A stretch of DNA of 64,000 bases from Thereva unica (taxonomy: Eukaryota; Arthropoda; Insecta; Diptera; Therevidae), in assembly GCA_949987705.1 (NCBI GenBank), contig OX465284.1, positions 65,891,470 to 65,955,469 of the forward strand. The letters are read 5' to 3'. The translations under genes were made by a program, and so were the position numbers. Every line of letters begins with the position of its first letter. The stretch's first letter is position 1. Shown piece after piece: positions 1 to 9,672 of this stretch. Under the pieces are notes generated by a model. The model had not been told where the DNA came from and did not search any database. It worked only from the letters and a program-made list of their open reading frames with translations.

Positions 1-1849
1 TTATGACGAAAGCAATTTCTGTATACTTTTTCTCTAAAGAGTCTTAAAACATCTCTGTCTTCTGTTGGAGTGGTCCAATAAATAGGTAATTTTTCTTTGC
101 GAAAAATACCGCACGTCATTCCGTTTTATAAAATGATTTTATATATTTTTATGAGCTTAATTTCAAAATGGTGTCTTCCCCACCCTAATGCTAAACTTAC
201 AGTAAAAGGAAACGCGTTTATAGTCCAATCAATCTAGGGATTTACAATGTTAATTTCCAGACAATTAATTCAAGGCAGGAAAAAAATATGGGCGTGTAGA
301 ACACTTAATTTGAAGAAAGGTAGCGGAATTGCATTAGCGAACTTAACCTAAAAACTCGCAAAAGTAAAAAAACGGGTTTTCGCCAATAAAACAAAAAGTT
401 GAGCTTGGATCCGAAAAACTTAAATGAGAAAGTTATAGGTATTAAAATTATCTTTCAATTGATGTGGTACATATTGTTCAGTGTCTTATACATGGAGAAA
501 TATGCTAAAAACCGTTAAAAATCGCGTGTTTTTCATTTATTTTTTGCTTTTTATTGATGCGAACTAGAAACTTTTTACGTGGTAAAAATGTTGCTTTTGG
601 CAATCTGAAAACTCGTATTTTTTTGGCTTGAAATTTTGCAAAATATGGGTGAAATTTCGATTTTTGTAAAAAAAAAGCGTTTTCGTAAAATGCTTCGTCT
701 GCAGCTCCTCGCCCTCGTAGGAGATTTTTTCGAAGCTCTTTTTCTTCGTTAAGAGTTGTACTATTATGCACTATTATTTAAAATTTGAGTTTTTCAATTT
801 TATATACAAAAAACTCCACCGCAAAAAAGACAAGTTTTTTTACTGCAAGTTTTTTATTTCATTATTTTTCGACTCTAAACTACTATTTAATAAAAGTTTA
901 TATTCTTTTTACTAATTTAAAAATAAAAAAAAATTAACCGTACGACTGTTAACAGCGAAGACATTTTTTTTAAATTACGGAGCCCTTTTCCTTCGTTAAA
1001 TATCTGTGAATTTGAGGCATATTGTTGTTCAATACTTACTGTAATACATACATACAAGTTGTTATTGACGTCTTAACAGCGCGGATCATGTGCAATTTCA
1101 TCTTTTACGTAGAATGTTTACTTGGTGAGCCGCCACTTCTAACTTTTCGCGCTGTAGTAATTTCTGGTTGTTCGAATCAATTTTTATTATATAAACTCAC
1201 TGGGATCCGGGGCGCCTATGCTGCACCCATAACCCAATAGTAGTAATCAGATGAAGCATTTTAATATACCGTAGGGGAGTTTGAAAAAGGCAAGTTTTTG
1301 GTATTTTTGATTCCACATAACAAAATGTGAAACTATTAGGGATCTGACATTTTGATCGCGACAATAAAAACCATCCATTGACATATCATTTTTTGAGATG
1401 TGAATTTTCATACACAGATGCAGTGTCGCAATGAACTGCTTATTTTCTGTATTTTGGATAGCTAGGACCCGGTGCGCCTCGCTGCAGCTAACGTTTAAAC
1501 ATTTAAAATCAATTCAAAGCTTCTAAATTCAACTTTTATCAACCAATAATGAAAAACCAACTATTCCTATAAAAGTTGGAGTCATTCGATTCAAAATACA
1601 TTTATTTGAACTATGACCAAAATTTCCTGTGTATTCTGATAAAACAATGAACGTTAAAATATTTAAAATTAATGCAAATAGCCGCATCCACACTCGAAAT
1701 TCGAGGGCCATTTTAAATCTAGAAGTCTGCAATAACAAAATTTTTCGAGAACAATAAAAGTAAATTGAAAAATGAAACAATTTTTTTATAGTTGGAAAAA
1801 GCCATGCCAAAAACCAACTTTTGTTATCATTTATATAATGTATGACCAA
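1..1849. other. No recognised feature (AT-rich)
   Basis: AT-rich sequence with many short homopolymer runs. The reading frames present are short, low-complexity and match no family I recognise. Nothing supportable was seen. Confidence 0.5.
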
Positions 1850-1905
1850 ATTACCTATTTATTCTCTAAAAACTGCCATTACCTATTTATTCTCTAAAAA
1901 CTGCC
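1850..1905. repeat. 28-bp direct tandem duplication
   Basis: Two adjacent identical 28-bp copies (1850-1877 and 1878-1905), each starting ATTACCTATTTATTC and ending AACTGCC. This is a recent local duplication in non-coding sequence. Confidence 0.9.
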
Positions 1906-3006
1906 TTCAATTATCTGCAGAATTTCCGTAGATTAATTGGACTATTAATTCTATATCTCTATAGCAAAAAACCAATGCAGCTGGAGTCTTGGGGTGCTCT
2001 AAGAAATTTTTGGGCAACTCTGGATGATGTTGAAAATGTTCATAGAAAAGGACCTTTATGAATTAATTCTTGAATTACAGTGAAATTTGTAGGGAAGAAA
2101 TGTATTTTTTCATATTTTTTTTACAAATAAGACCCCTTATTTCTGTTTTTCCCATCATACACCATTGTTTCTACTAATTAAATGAAAGCCCCATTTTCGA
2201 CGATAAAAAAGATACCCTATTCATGGAAATAGACCGCTGCTTCATTACTTTTTGTTGCAACTTATTTTTCTCCAACAACAAAACTGAAAACGGTCTACCT
2301 CGAAAATGGGCTGACATAAACACCTCCTTTTGTGGTTTTTGTCGATAAGTTTTTATGTACTATCTACCACCTGAACCGTTGTACAAGCTGTGACAGGACT
2401 CCAGGACAGACAAAAATTCGGTATTTTCTGTTTAAATACTAACTTTAACTCCATTTGTTAGAACATATATTCTTTTAGAATGCATAGGACTTAATCACCC
2501 TAATTTTTTAACTTTATTATAATAGATAATTAAACACTGATATAGTACAAGGTTTACTTGAAAAGATTCCCGTTATTATTTCAGTGGCGATTCCTCTTTG
2601 GAAGCAAAGGAAGCACTGCTTCGGCAACTTCGTAAAAGTTAATTTAAATACATATATCAATATTGAAATCTCAATATATTTTCTCCTCTGGAAACACTAA
2701 GCTTGCAATGTGCAGATTTTTTTATATAAAAAGTACAATTCAATTTTTTTAATACTACTGTATACAAAGAGTAACGCCTTGACCTCGCTGTATACGAGAG
2801 CGAGCGGCAGGGTGACAAATACTAAAGTGCCTTTCACCGCTTTTATCGTTTCCGAGGCCTTAGACAATATGGGGAAGCTGTAATATCATCAGCTTTTTTG
2901 TCACAGAGAATCAACGTGAAAACTCCAATACATTCAATTTAATTGAACTCACACTCGCGCGCAGGTTTGCGTTAATATAATACCACTGACATACAGTAAT
3001 TACAAT
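1906..3006. other. No gene; repeat-like fragments
   Basis: No coding signal. The stretch 1965-2050 (AGCAAAAAACCAATGCAGCTGG and following) resembles 57165-57245, so it belongs to a dispersed repeat. Position 2583 starts CAGTGGCGATTCC, which resembles the ends at 13385 and 18070 read on the minus strand. Confidence 0.4.
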
Positions 3007-3244
3007 TGTTGAGCAGAGTTCTGTTGAGCAGAGTCCTTGACGAGGAATAATTTAATCAGGTTTAAATGTTTAAATATTTTAATATAATATAACAAGATGT
3101 TATAATTATGAAAACTTAATGACAACTAATTATTATATTGTTTTTTTCTCTAATGCGGGTTTTACCCCGCCTACCTCTGTTTACATTTATATTATTGTAT
3201 AAATATGGATAGGAAGTATTTGTTCCCAATGCTAAATTCCAACA
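3007..3244 (-). repeat. Ty1/copia-like 3' LTR
   Basis: A 238-bp segment bounded by TGTTGAG on the left and CCAACA on the right, so on the minus strand it starts TGTTGG and ends CAACA, as copia LTRs do. A purine-rich tract (minus strand AGGGAAGG, 3245-3252) sits directly upstream in the element's sense, and the copia pol end lies just beyond. No partner 5' LTR was found in the window, so the element is 5'-truncated. The left end could alternatively be at 3022, where TGTTGAGCA recurs. Confidence 0.6.
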
Positions 3245-3295
3245 CCTTCCCTGAACGAATATTCCTCCTTCTTAATACCTCTTATGTTTACTCAA

Positions 3296-3511
3296 TCAAT
3301 CCTTCAGGCCAAATCTAGCTGAAAAGATTTCTTGTTTCGCACTGACAACTCCTTTAGTTAATATGTCGGCTAACATCTCGTTTGTTGGTAAATACTTTAA
3401 TTTGATTTGACCACAATCAACCTTTTCGCGGATAAGTGGTTTGAGCCTACATATTTTTTGAACGGAGCCACTCAGGTTGCTGTGCTTTATACCAAATAAA
3501 AGAATACACAT
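3296..3511 (-). pseudogene. Ty1/copia pol C-terminal fragment (RNase H end)
   Basis: About 71 codons match the extreme C-terminus of copia-type Pol. They contain LIREKVDCGQIKLKYLP followed by EMLADILTKG, the well-known copia signature after the RNase H domain, and end with SARFGL. The frame breaks upstream near 3512 and no reverse transcriptase or integrase was found further on, so this is a truncated relic. Its position just before a purine tract and LTR (3007-3252) is the expected copia order on the minus strand. Confidence 0.8.
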
Positions 3512-4202
3512 TTACCTAAAAGATGAGCCTAATTAGGCTACTTTATGATAATTACTTTAGGAGTTATTCAAATTTCAGTAAATTTAAAAAAAAAAAAAAA
3601 AAAAAAAATTTTCCCTAATCACCCTGTATCTTAGTGGATAGTGGAGATAGCCGCCCTCTGTAGAACAATTTTTTTCTCCAAAGATATCTAGGAATCACCC
3701 CTGAAAATATTAGCCGCGTACTCCAACAAAGGATTTATTAAATTTCTGATGACCTTTACAAGTCGGGAATGATAGAATATGAGTATTTTAACTTATTAAA
3801 ACGACAATATCTCAGAAATGGCAATTCCTACGAGAAAATGTATAATATATTTTTTTGTAGATAATCGCCTAATCTACAAACGTTGTAAACACAATTTTCT
3901 GATAAGACGTACGGTTTAGCATATATTTGCAAAAAACTGATATTTTGACCCTTTGACCTTGAATAAAAAAGTTTGCAGTCGTCCAATCGTGTGGCAGTCT
4001 CTACAGCTTATGTATAATAATGTTTTTAAGGGCTGTTCTAATTTTCAGCAACTTCCGAATTATCTTCCAATTATGGCGTTTTTTCGTCTATTTTGATTGG
4101 ACTATACTTATGTCAGTTGTTAATACAGTACCCTCAGGCGCTGAGCTTAATGTAGCTTCTTCGGAACCGAACAGTGGGATACGAGAAGTCGAAGAAAGAG
4201 CA
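3512..4202. other. No gene; poly-A tract
   Basis: AT-rich, with an A run of about 22 nt near 3588-3608. No coding or RNA gene was recognised. Confidence 0.4.
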
Positions 4203-4405
4203 ATTTTCTGTACCCACCATATTCTCTTTGTCTTCTTGGTAATCTGCTCTGGCTTCGAGTTGCAAGTAATTTTAAATTTAGTCTTAAAAATTTGCTTCGA
4301 AATTTTGATTTTGACTCTTATTAAAATATGATTTTCGTTTATTGTATGAGTCAAGAAAAAATAGATCCAACGTAGGTGAAGTTTCTCTTTACTTATAGTT
4401 TATTC
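4203..4405. repeat. Dispersed repeat, copy 1
   Basis: About 200 bp similar to 17308-17505. Shared landmarks are TTTTCTGTAYCCACC, ATTCTCTTT, GACTCTTRTTAAAATATGA and TTTTCGTTTATTGTAT, in the same order and orientation. No coding potential. Confidence 0.75.
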
Positions 4406-4540
4406 TAATCCCACCAAAAAAACATTAAAAATGTGACTTAGAAGTTTGTGGGCGCAGATATTATTTATTGGGACAGTTTAAAACACACGTATAACAAAAA
4501 GAAGTGATATGGATTAGTCAAGATGAATCGTTAATAGCAT

Positions 4541-4647
4541 GAAATAATTAAACACGTGCATTTACGAACGAATTCAGTTTGGCTCAGTGTATAGTGTTTC
4601 TAATAAAATTTGTTACATTTCGAAGGACAGCTAAGATTCATGCTATA
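4541..4647. repeat. Repeat copy interrupted by the errantivirus-type element
   Basis: Similar to 13724-13828: both contain CGTGCATTTRCGAACGAATTCAGT and then a TGTTAC motif, ending near ATGCTAT. The errantivirus-type element was inserted at the right edge of this copy; the last four bases (TATA) are its target duplication. Confidence 0.65.
4644..4647. other. Target-site duplication TATA, left
   Basis: The four bases TATA directly outside the left LTR are repeated directly outside the right LTR at 12353-12356. Errantivirus integrases are known to duplicate 4 bp at TA-rich sites of this kind. Confidence 0.85.
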
Positions 4648-4934
4648 AGTTAACAAATTTAACACAAAACAAAACTAAATCAATTCAAATTAAGGCAACT
4701 TTATTGCTCGGAGTCTCACTAAAAACTAAAAACATTATTAACTCACATAGTTCGCTTACCTCCTAAGCTTAACATAAAATTCGCAAGATTGCAGTTTCCA
4801 CGATTCTTAATTTAAAGCATTTATTTTAGATTCTCAGAAATAGCCACATTGCAGTTTCCACGATTGACGGCAATATGACCCTGGCATTCGTCTGGGGTGT
4901 AAGTTGACCGTGGCCTTTGTCTGGGGTATTAAGT
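4648..4934 (-). repeat. Errantivirus-type 3' LTR (left)
   Basis: 287 bp, starting AGTTAAC and ending TTAAGT on the + strand. By eye it is identical to 12066-12352. An 18-bp motif (ATTGCAGTTTCCACGATT) occurs twice inside, and the phrase GTCTGGGGT also repeats near its right end. LTRs starting AGTTA rather than TG are typical of errantiviruses. Confidence 0.93.
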
Positions 4935-4945
4935 CTTCCCCTCTT
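4935..4945 (-). other. Polypurine tract, errantivirus-type element
   Basis: Minus strand AAGAGGGGAAG abuts the 3' LTR. This is the expected priming site for plus-strand DNA synthesis. Confidence 0.85.
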
Positions 4946-4966
4946 AAATTCGAATGTCCCCATTCG

Positions 4967-6544
4967 TTAAAGTTCAAAAAATCTTTGGATGTGCATCGTT
5001 CGATTGGGTTGATTGATTGATTGATTACAAGTTGATAATTCCGATATTGATACGGATGGCTGGATGTTTACTTCTTCTTCTGCCTGTGGGGTGCTGGCCA
5101 TTTGCATGGTTTCTCTTTCCTTTTGTTGAATGTTAATCTGCGTCTTCCTATTCCTGGCGATGTACGCGATCAAGATGATTATTAATATGCCCATCATCGT
5201 GAAGGATCCATAACTAGTCCATTCTTGAAGATCCTTTTCAGTTTTCAGGAGTTCTATTTGATGAGTGTTATTGACATGCAGGTCTTTCATCATTTCCAGT
5301 GAAAGCAATTCTCGATATTGTTTTTCTCTTGGAGTGGGTTGTAGAATAGCAGGCAAGGCACGAAGGGTTGACTCTTCCTTCGATATGAAGATTCTTCCAT
5401 TAACGTCGATCGTTGTATTGTGGTATTTAATAAGGAAAGTACCATTTATATTGTGTAACGCATCTTCAATCTTTACGACGCCATTGAATTGATTAAGTAG
5501 TAAAACACCATCAGAAATTTCATCGATCGTGGGAACATGTTGGTTATTGATTTCCTTACAGGTTGCGTTTAAACTTTTGAGCAGGTGTGGAATGCAGGTG
5601 GATTTGCTTATGTCCATAATGCTTTGCTGATTACATATTGTTAAGTGACTTAAGGTCCTACAACTATTAACTACCGCAAATATTTGAATTTTATTTCTTA
5701 AAATATTTTCATGAGCTATGTCTGTAACTACATTGTTTCTCTTAATAGGCTTTATTAGCAATTTTTCAAAAGTTACATTTGTTGTTATTGGAATATTTAT
5801 AACATAGAATAGTGAAGTGCTATCAGTAATAATTTTAACAGTGGCGAAATCTAGTGCCTCTTCCGGCGTTGAATATGGCAAATTTTCTTTATCTAATAAA
5901 TCTGTAGCTAATTTTATTTCCTTTTTTGCTAACATAATTGAATTGATGATTCCTGATTTAGCCCAATGAATGGCGTACCCTATATTAATTAATTCTTCTT
6001 TAATTAATTTTAATTTATATTGAATACTTAAAACTAGACTACTTTTATTGTCTTCCTTCATTATTTTATTTATTTCATTAGTTATTTTAGTAATATTATT
6101 TATTCTCTCATTATAGAGTTCATTGATGACAACTTGCTTATTGTTATTGTCTAAGACATTATTTATTTTGTTTTGTATCATTACAAAATCATCGTGGTCG
6201 GGGTTACCCGCGATCCACTTCCATGCACTACCAATAATATTAATTGATCTTGCAACTCTATGTGGTTTAAGATTATTGAACAAATCCCGTATTTGTGTTA
6301 GTTCGTGATTAAGATAAGGAAATAAAGAATGTTTTTGATTTATTTGGTTTTCTAGGATGAGACTTACTTCGGATATGAAGGATTCATATTGATTAAGATT
6401 TATAATGTGAATTAGTTTGAAGTTACCGTCTTGAATTCTTGCCGTGCCTGCATTTAGAGCTACTATTTGTGAATTGGAGTAATCCAGGATTTGCACTTCG
6501 CCTCTGGTTTGGTAGACGACGTATCTGAAATGAAGAATTTTCAA
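4967..6544 (-). CDS. env: Envelope-like protein of errantivirus-type element (env)
   Basis: A 525-codon open frame. From its 5' edge it has a long ectodomain with a dibasic RVAR site near residues 95-98, directly followed by a segment like the conserved errantivirus pattern after the cleavage site (IIGSAWKWIAGN). A hydrophobic anchor (GILIIILIAYIA) lies near residue 455 and a ~60-residue cytoplasmic tail follows. Several N-x-S/T sites (NVT, NGT, NNT) are present. The frame opens with TTG and has no ATG before about residue 122, and no signal peptide is visible, so the start is probably supplied by splicing; TCTTCATTTCAG on the minus strand, ending at 6525, is a good acceptor. The first bases overlap the pol stop by 4 nt. 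No internal break is seen. The role in entry is inferred from the family. Confidence 0.85.
   Translation of the reverse strand: MKILHFRYVVYQTRGEVQILDYSNSQIVALNAGTARIQDGNFKLIHIINLNQYESFISEVSLILENQINQKHSLFPYLNHELTQIRDLFNNLKPHRVARSINIIGSAWKWIAGNPDHDDFVMIQNKINNVLDNNNKQVVINELYNERINNITKITNEINKIMKEDNKSSLVLSIQYKLKLIKEELINIGYAIHWAKSGIINSIMLAKKEIKLATDLLDKENLPYSTPEEALDFATVKIITDSTSLFYVINIPITTNVTFEKLLIKPIKRNNVVTDIAHENILRNKIQIFAVVNSCRTLSHLTICNQQSIMDISKSTCIPHLLKSLNATCKEINNQHVPTIDEISDGVLLLNQFNGVVKIEDALHNINGTFLIKYHNTTIDVNGRIFISKEESTLRALPAILQPTPREKQYRELLSLEMMKDLHVNNTHQIELLKTEKDLQEWTSYGSFTMMGILIIILIAYIARNRKTQINIQQKERETMQMASTPQAEEEVNIQPSVSISELSTCNQSINQPNRTMHIQRFFEL
6525..6536 (-). promoter_or_regulatory. Candidate 3' splice acceptor for env RNA
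   Basis: Minus strand TCTTCATTTCAG, a pyrimidine-rich stretch ending in AG, sits within the first codons of the env frame. Gypsy-type elements are known to express env from a spliced RNA that skips gag and pol. The donor was not identified. Confidence 0.5.
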
Positions 6545-9500
6545 TTTCTGATATTACTCTTGTGGACTGTTTTGCCTGATGTGGTAAGAATGGTTGTATT
6601 AAAATTTTCTTTAACCGTTTCCCTGACATATCTAGCTGTTAACTTAGATCCTATTCTTTTGTTGTGTTTAACGAACACTACCTGTCCCTCCGAATATTGT
6701 TTTATAGGTTTTCTCTTCAGATTATGATATCGGATGACTTTTTCTTGTTTATTTTTTAATTTTTCTATGTTATCTTTACGAGCCTGTTCGAATTTCTCAG
6801 GATCGATGTTTGGGTTGCGACCGTAAAACAATTCAACGGGTTTCTTCCCTGTGGTCGAATGGATTGTAGAATTGTACTCATTGACAGAACGTTCTAGTAG
6901 TTCTTCGAAAGATCGATTTATACCGTCTACTTTCAGACAACGCATTATTTCGCTCAGGGTAGAGTGAAAACGCTCCACTTGACCGTTGACTTCACTTTTG
7001 TAGGGTGGTGTTTTATAGGTATTTATTTTTAATTCATCCTCCATCATTGAAATGATTGAGGCCGAATTTAGGGACTTCTCGTTGTCCATTACGACATTTT
7101 CTGGGACGCCGAAGAAGAATAGCAAGTCACGAAGTGGGCGTCTAACATCTTCTATTGATCTGGATTTTATTATCTTGGCATGCGCCAACTTAGTAAAGTT
7201 ATCAAGGGCTGTAAGGACTAAGTTTCTTTCTGTGGAATAAATGTCTATGTGTACGGTGTGTCCGGGATATTTCGGAATGGGGGTTGGAAGGATGTGTTGG
7301 TTATTCGGATGCCTATCATATTTATGTTCTTTGCACGTTGTGCAACGTTTTACAAGAGTTTTTACTTTCGAGCTCATTCGTGGAAAATAATATTTCCCTA
7401 GGAGTTGTTGCCGGTTTTCTTCGGCATTGCGATGTGCTCTGCGATGCACGGAGAGTATTTTTTCCTCCTGTTCAGTTTCACTTGTGAGGTCTCGAACGAA
7501 GATTTGAGTGAATCTGATTTTATAATCTTTAAAGTGCATTGGGTAGATCTGCTGAATAAGGCCCATTAAAGTTTCATCAGCCTTTAGACCGTTTAACGTT
7601 TGAGGTTTGAGGTAATTTTTAAATGTGTTCACAATATCGGTTTTAGTGAATTCTGGTTGTGTTATGATGTGCCGATGATAGCCGGGGAATGGGCATTGTA
7701 ATTGGTAACTTGTTTCTTCACCTTTCTGCAATATCAGTTGATTGCGATAAACGTTTAAAGGTACCTCTACAGTTGGAATTAGGTTCTGGGGAGAACTGTC
7801 GTCGCTATGTTGGGTGACGGATAAGGGGTTAGCCTCTGAAGTTAAGGGAAGTCTAGAAAGTGCATCGGCTACTACGTTTGTCTTGCCGGGTTTATGCTGG
7901 AGTTCATAGTTGTATTCCTCCAAAATAGCTTTCCATCTCTTCATTTTGCAGTTCGAGTTCTTATTGCTAAGGGCATAGGTAAGTGGCTGATGGTCTGTAT
8001 AGATTTTTACTTTCCTGGCTCCATAGAGATAATTTCTGAGGGAATTTAGAGACCAAATGATTGCCAACATTTCTTTTTCATTGGCCGCATAGTTTTCTTC
8101 TGTCTTACTCAATGTTCTAGACAGAAATGTTATAGGCCGATTGCTTTGCGAAAGTACTGCCCCTATGGCATAGTCGGAGGCGTCTGTTGTTAATTCAAAT
8201 TCTTTCGTGAAGTCAGGGTGATTAAGGATTACTTCTTTTGATATCAACGAGCTTTTTATTTTCGTGAATGCTTCCATGGCCTCTGTGTCTAGGTTGATGA
8301 TTTTGTTTTTTGAGAGATTTTTGGACACTCGTCCATCTTCCCCTCTTAAAAGGGATGTCAGTGGTTTTGCCAGTTTCGCGTAGTCTCTTATGAAACGTCG
8401 GTAATAGCCTGACATTCCCAAAAACGATCTGAGGTCCTTTAGTGTTTTAGGCGGAGGTAAGCTGGCAATAGCCTCCACTTTTTTGAGGTTTGTTTTAATT
8501 CCTTCTTTAGACACTACAAAGCCGAGGAACTCAACTTCTTCTTGGAGGAATTCACATTTATCTAACTGGATTTTCATGTTAGAAGCTTCCAAAGTTTTAA
8601 ATACGAGCTCAAGGTTTTCGAAGTGTTCTGCCTCACTCCTTCCGAATATTATGATGTCGTCTATGTAGACGTAACATCGTTTCCCTATGTGTTCTCGTAA
8701 AATGTCATCTAGGGCTCTTTGAAAAATAGCCGGCCCGTTCTTGAGACCAAAGGGTAAGCGCGTAAATTCGTATTTCCCGTTGTTGATGGAAAATGCAGTT
8801 TTCTCAATATCGCACTCTCTTAGCGGTATTTGGTGAAAGCCACTTTTTAAATCCACAATGGTAAACAATTTGTTTTTCCCTAGATTCGCTAACATTTCGT
8901 TGATCTCAGGGATGGGGTACTTATCGGGTATCGTAACGGTGTTCAATTTTCGATAATCAATTACCATCCTGTATTTCTTCTCTCCGGATGCGTCTGTTTT
9001 TTTCGGCACCACCCATACTGGAGAGTTGTAAGGAGACCTTGATGGCCTAATAATACCATCTTCGAGCAGTTTTTCGACTTGGGTTTCGACTTCATCCTTC
9101 AGTGCCATTGGGTAAGGATAAGATTTCGAATAGATTGGGTCGTCTGTCGTTGTGCGAATTTCGCCTTGGACAGGGGTGGCGTACGTTAATTTTTCATTTG
9201 GTTCGGAAAATAGGTTAGGGCAATCTTTTATAGTTTGGTTTAATTTGAGAACTTGTTCTTTATTCATATGAGCCGTTCTGATATTAAGTGAATTTATAGA
9301 ATCAAATAGGTGTTGTTTCAGTTGTACTCGAATGTTCGGGTGAATCGTCATGTAATTTTCACTGGTGTGAATTACAGCTTTCAGTTCTTTGAGGCTGTCA
9401 TTACCAATTATTCCGTCAAATGAGATAAGGCTAGGAAGGATGAAAAATTTTAATTTCCGAGTGTCTGCTTCAAATAAATTTATTAACGCGTGATGGGTTA

Positions 9501-9672
9501 TTTCAATATTTCCAGCAACTGAAGTAGCGAAAAATTTTTTGGCGTTTAGGATAGGATATCGAATATGTTTGGGTTGGATATAATTTTTGTTAGACCCCGT
9601 GTCTATTAAGAATTTAAATGATTTCCCACTCTTCGCCGTATGTTCAAAGTAAGGAAGCGAAGAGCGCTTCAA
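6541..9672 (-). CDS. pol: Pol polyprotein: protease, reverse transcriptase, RNase H, integrase
   Basis: 1043 codons, numbered here from the TTG at 9672; translation is expected by frameshift from gag, so this is not a true start. An aspartic protease has DTGS near residue 24. Reverse transcriptase has DYRKLN near 239 and the catalytic YIDD at about 336-339. RNase H has TDAS near 496 and YTDH near 558. Integrase has an H-H-C-C zinc domain at about 743-780 (CTTC at its end), then catalytic D810, D863 and E900. These domains copy the element RNA and insert the DNA. No stop or frame break is seen and length is normal for gypsy Pol. It lies between gag and env, overlapping both slightly. Confidence 0.95.
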   Translation of the reverse strand: MKRSSLPYFEHTAKSGKSFKFLIDTGSNKNYIQPKHIRYPILNAKKFFATSVAGNIEITHHALINLFEADTRKLKFFILPSLISFDGIIGNDSLKELKAVIHTSENYMTIHPNIRVQLKQHLFDSINSLNIRTAHMNKEQVLKLNQTIKDCPNLFSEPNEKLTYATPVQGEIRTTTDDPIYSKSYPYPMALKDEVETQVEKLLEDGIIRPSRSPYNSPVWVVPKKTDASGEKKYRMVIDYRKLNTVTIPDKYPIPEINEMLANLGKNKLFTIVDLKSGFHQIPLRECDIEKTAFSINNGKYEFTRLPFGLKNGPAIFQRALDDILREHIGKRCYVYIDDIIIFGRSEAEHFENLELVFKTLEASNMKIQLDKCEFLQEEVEFLGFVVSKEGIKTNLKKVEAIASLPPPKTLKDLRSFLGMSGYYRRFIRDYAKLAKPLTSLLRGEDGRVSKNLSKNKIINLDTEAMEAFTKIKSSLISKEVILNHPDFTKEFELTTDASDYAIGAVLSQSNRPITFLSRTLSKTEENYAANEKEMLAIIWSLNSLRNYLYGARKVKIYTDHQPLTYALSNKNSNCKMKRWKAILEEYNYELQHKPGKTNVVADALSRLPLTSEANPLSVTQHSDDSSPQNLIPTVEVPLNVYRNQLILQKGEETSYQLQCPFPGYHRHIITQPEFTKTDIVNTFKNYLKPQTLNGLKADETLMGLIQQIYPMHFKDYKIRFTQIFVRDLTSETEQEEKILSVHRRAHRNAEENRQQLLGKYYFPRMSSKVKTLVKRCTTCKEHKYDRHPNNQHILPTPIPKYPGHTVHIDIYSTERNLVLTALDNFTKLAHAKIIKSRSIEDVRRPLRDLLFFFGVPENVVMDNEKSLNSASIISMMEDELKINTYKTPPYKSEVNGQVERFHSTLSEIMRCLKVDGINRSFEELLERSVNEYNSTIHSTTGKKPVELFYGRNPNIDPEKFEQARKDNIEKLKNKQEKVIRYHNLKRKPIKQYSEGQVVFVKHNKRIGSKLTARYVRETVKENFNTTILTTSGKTVHKSNIRN

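Noticed and set aside
2583..2990. Possible TIR element from CAGTGGCG to CCACTG
   Set aside because: Ends pair for only a few bases and no target duplication was found.
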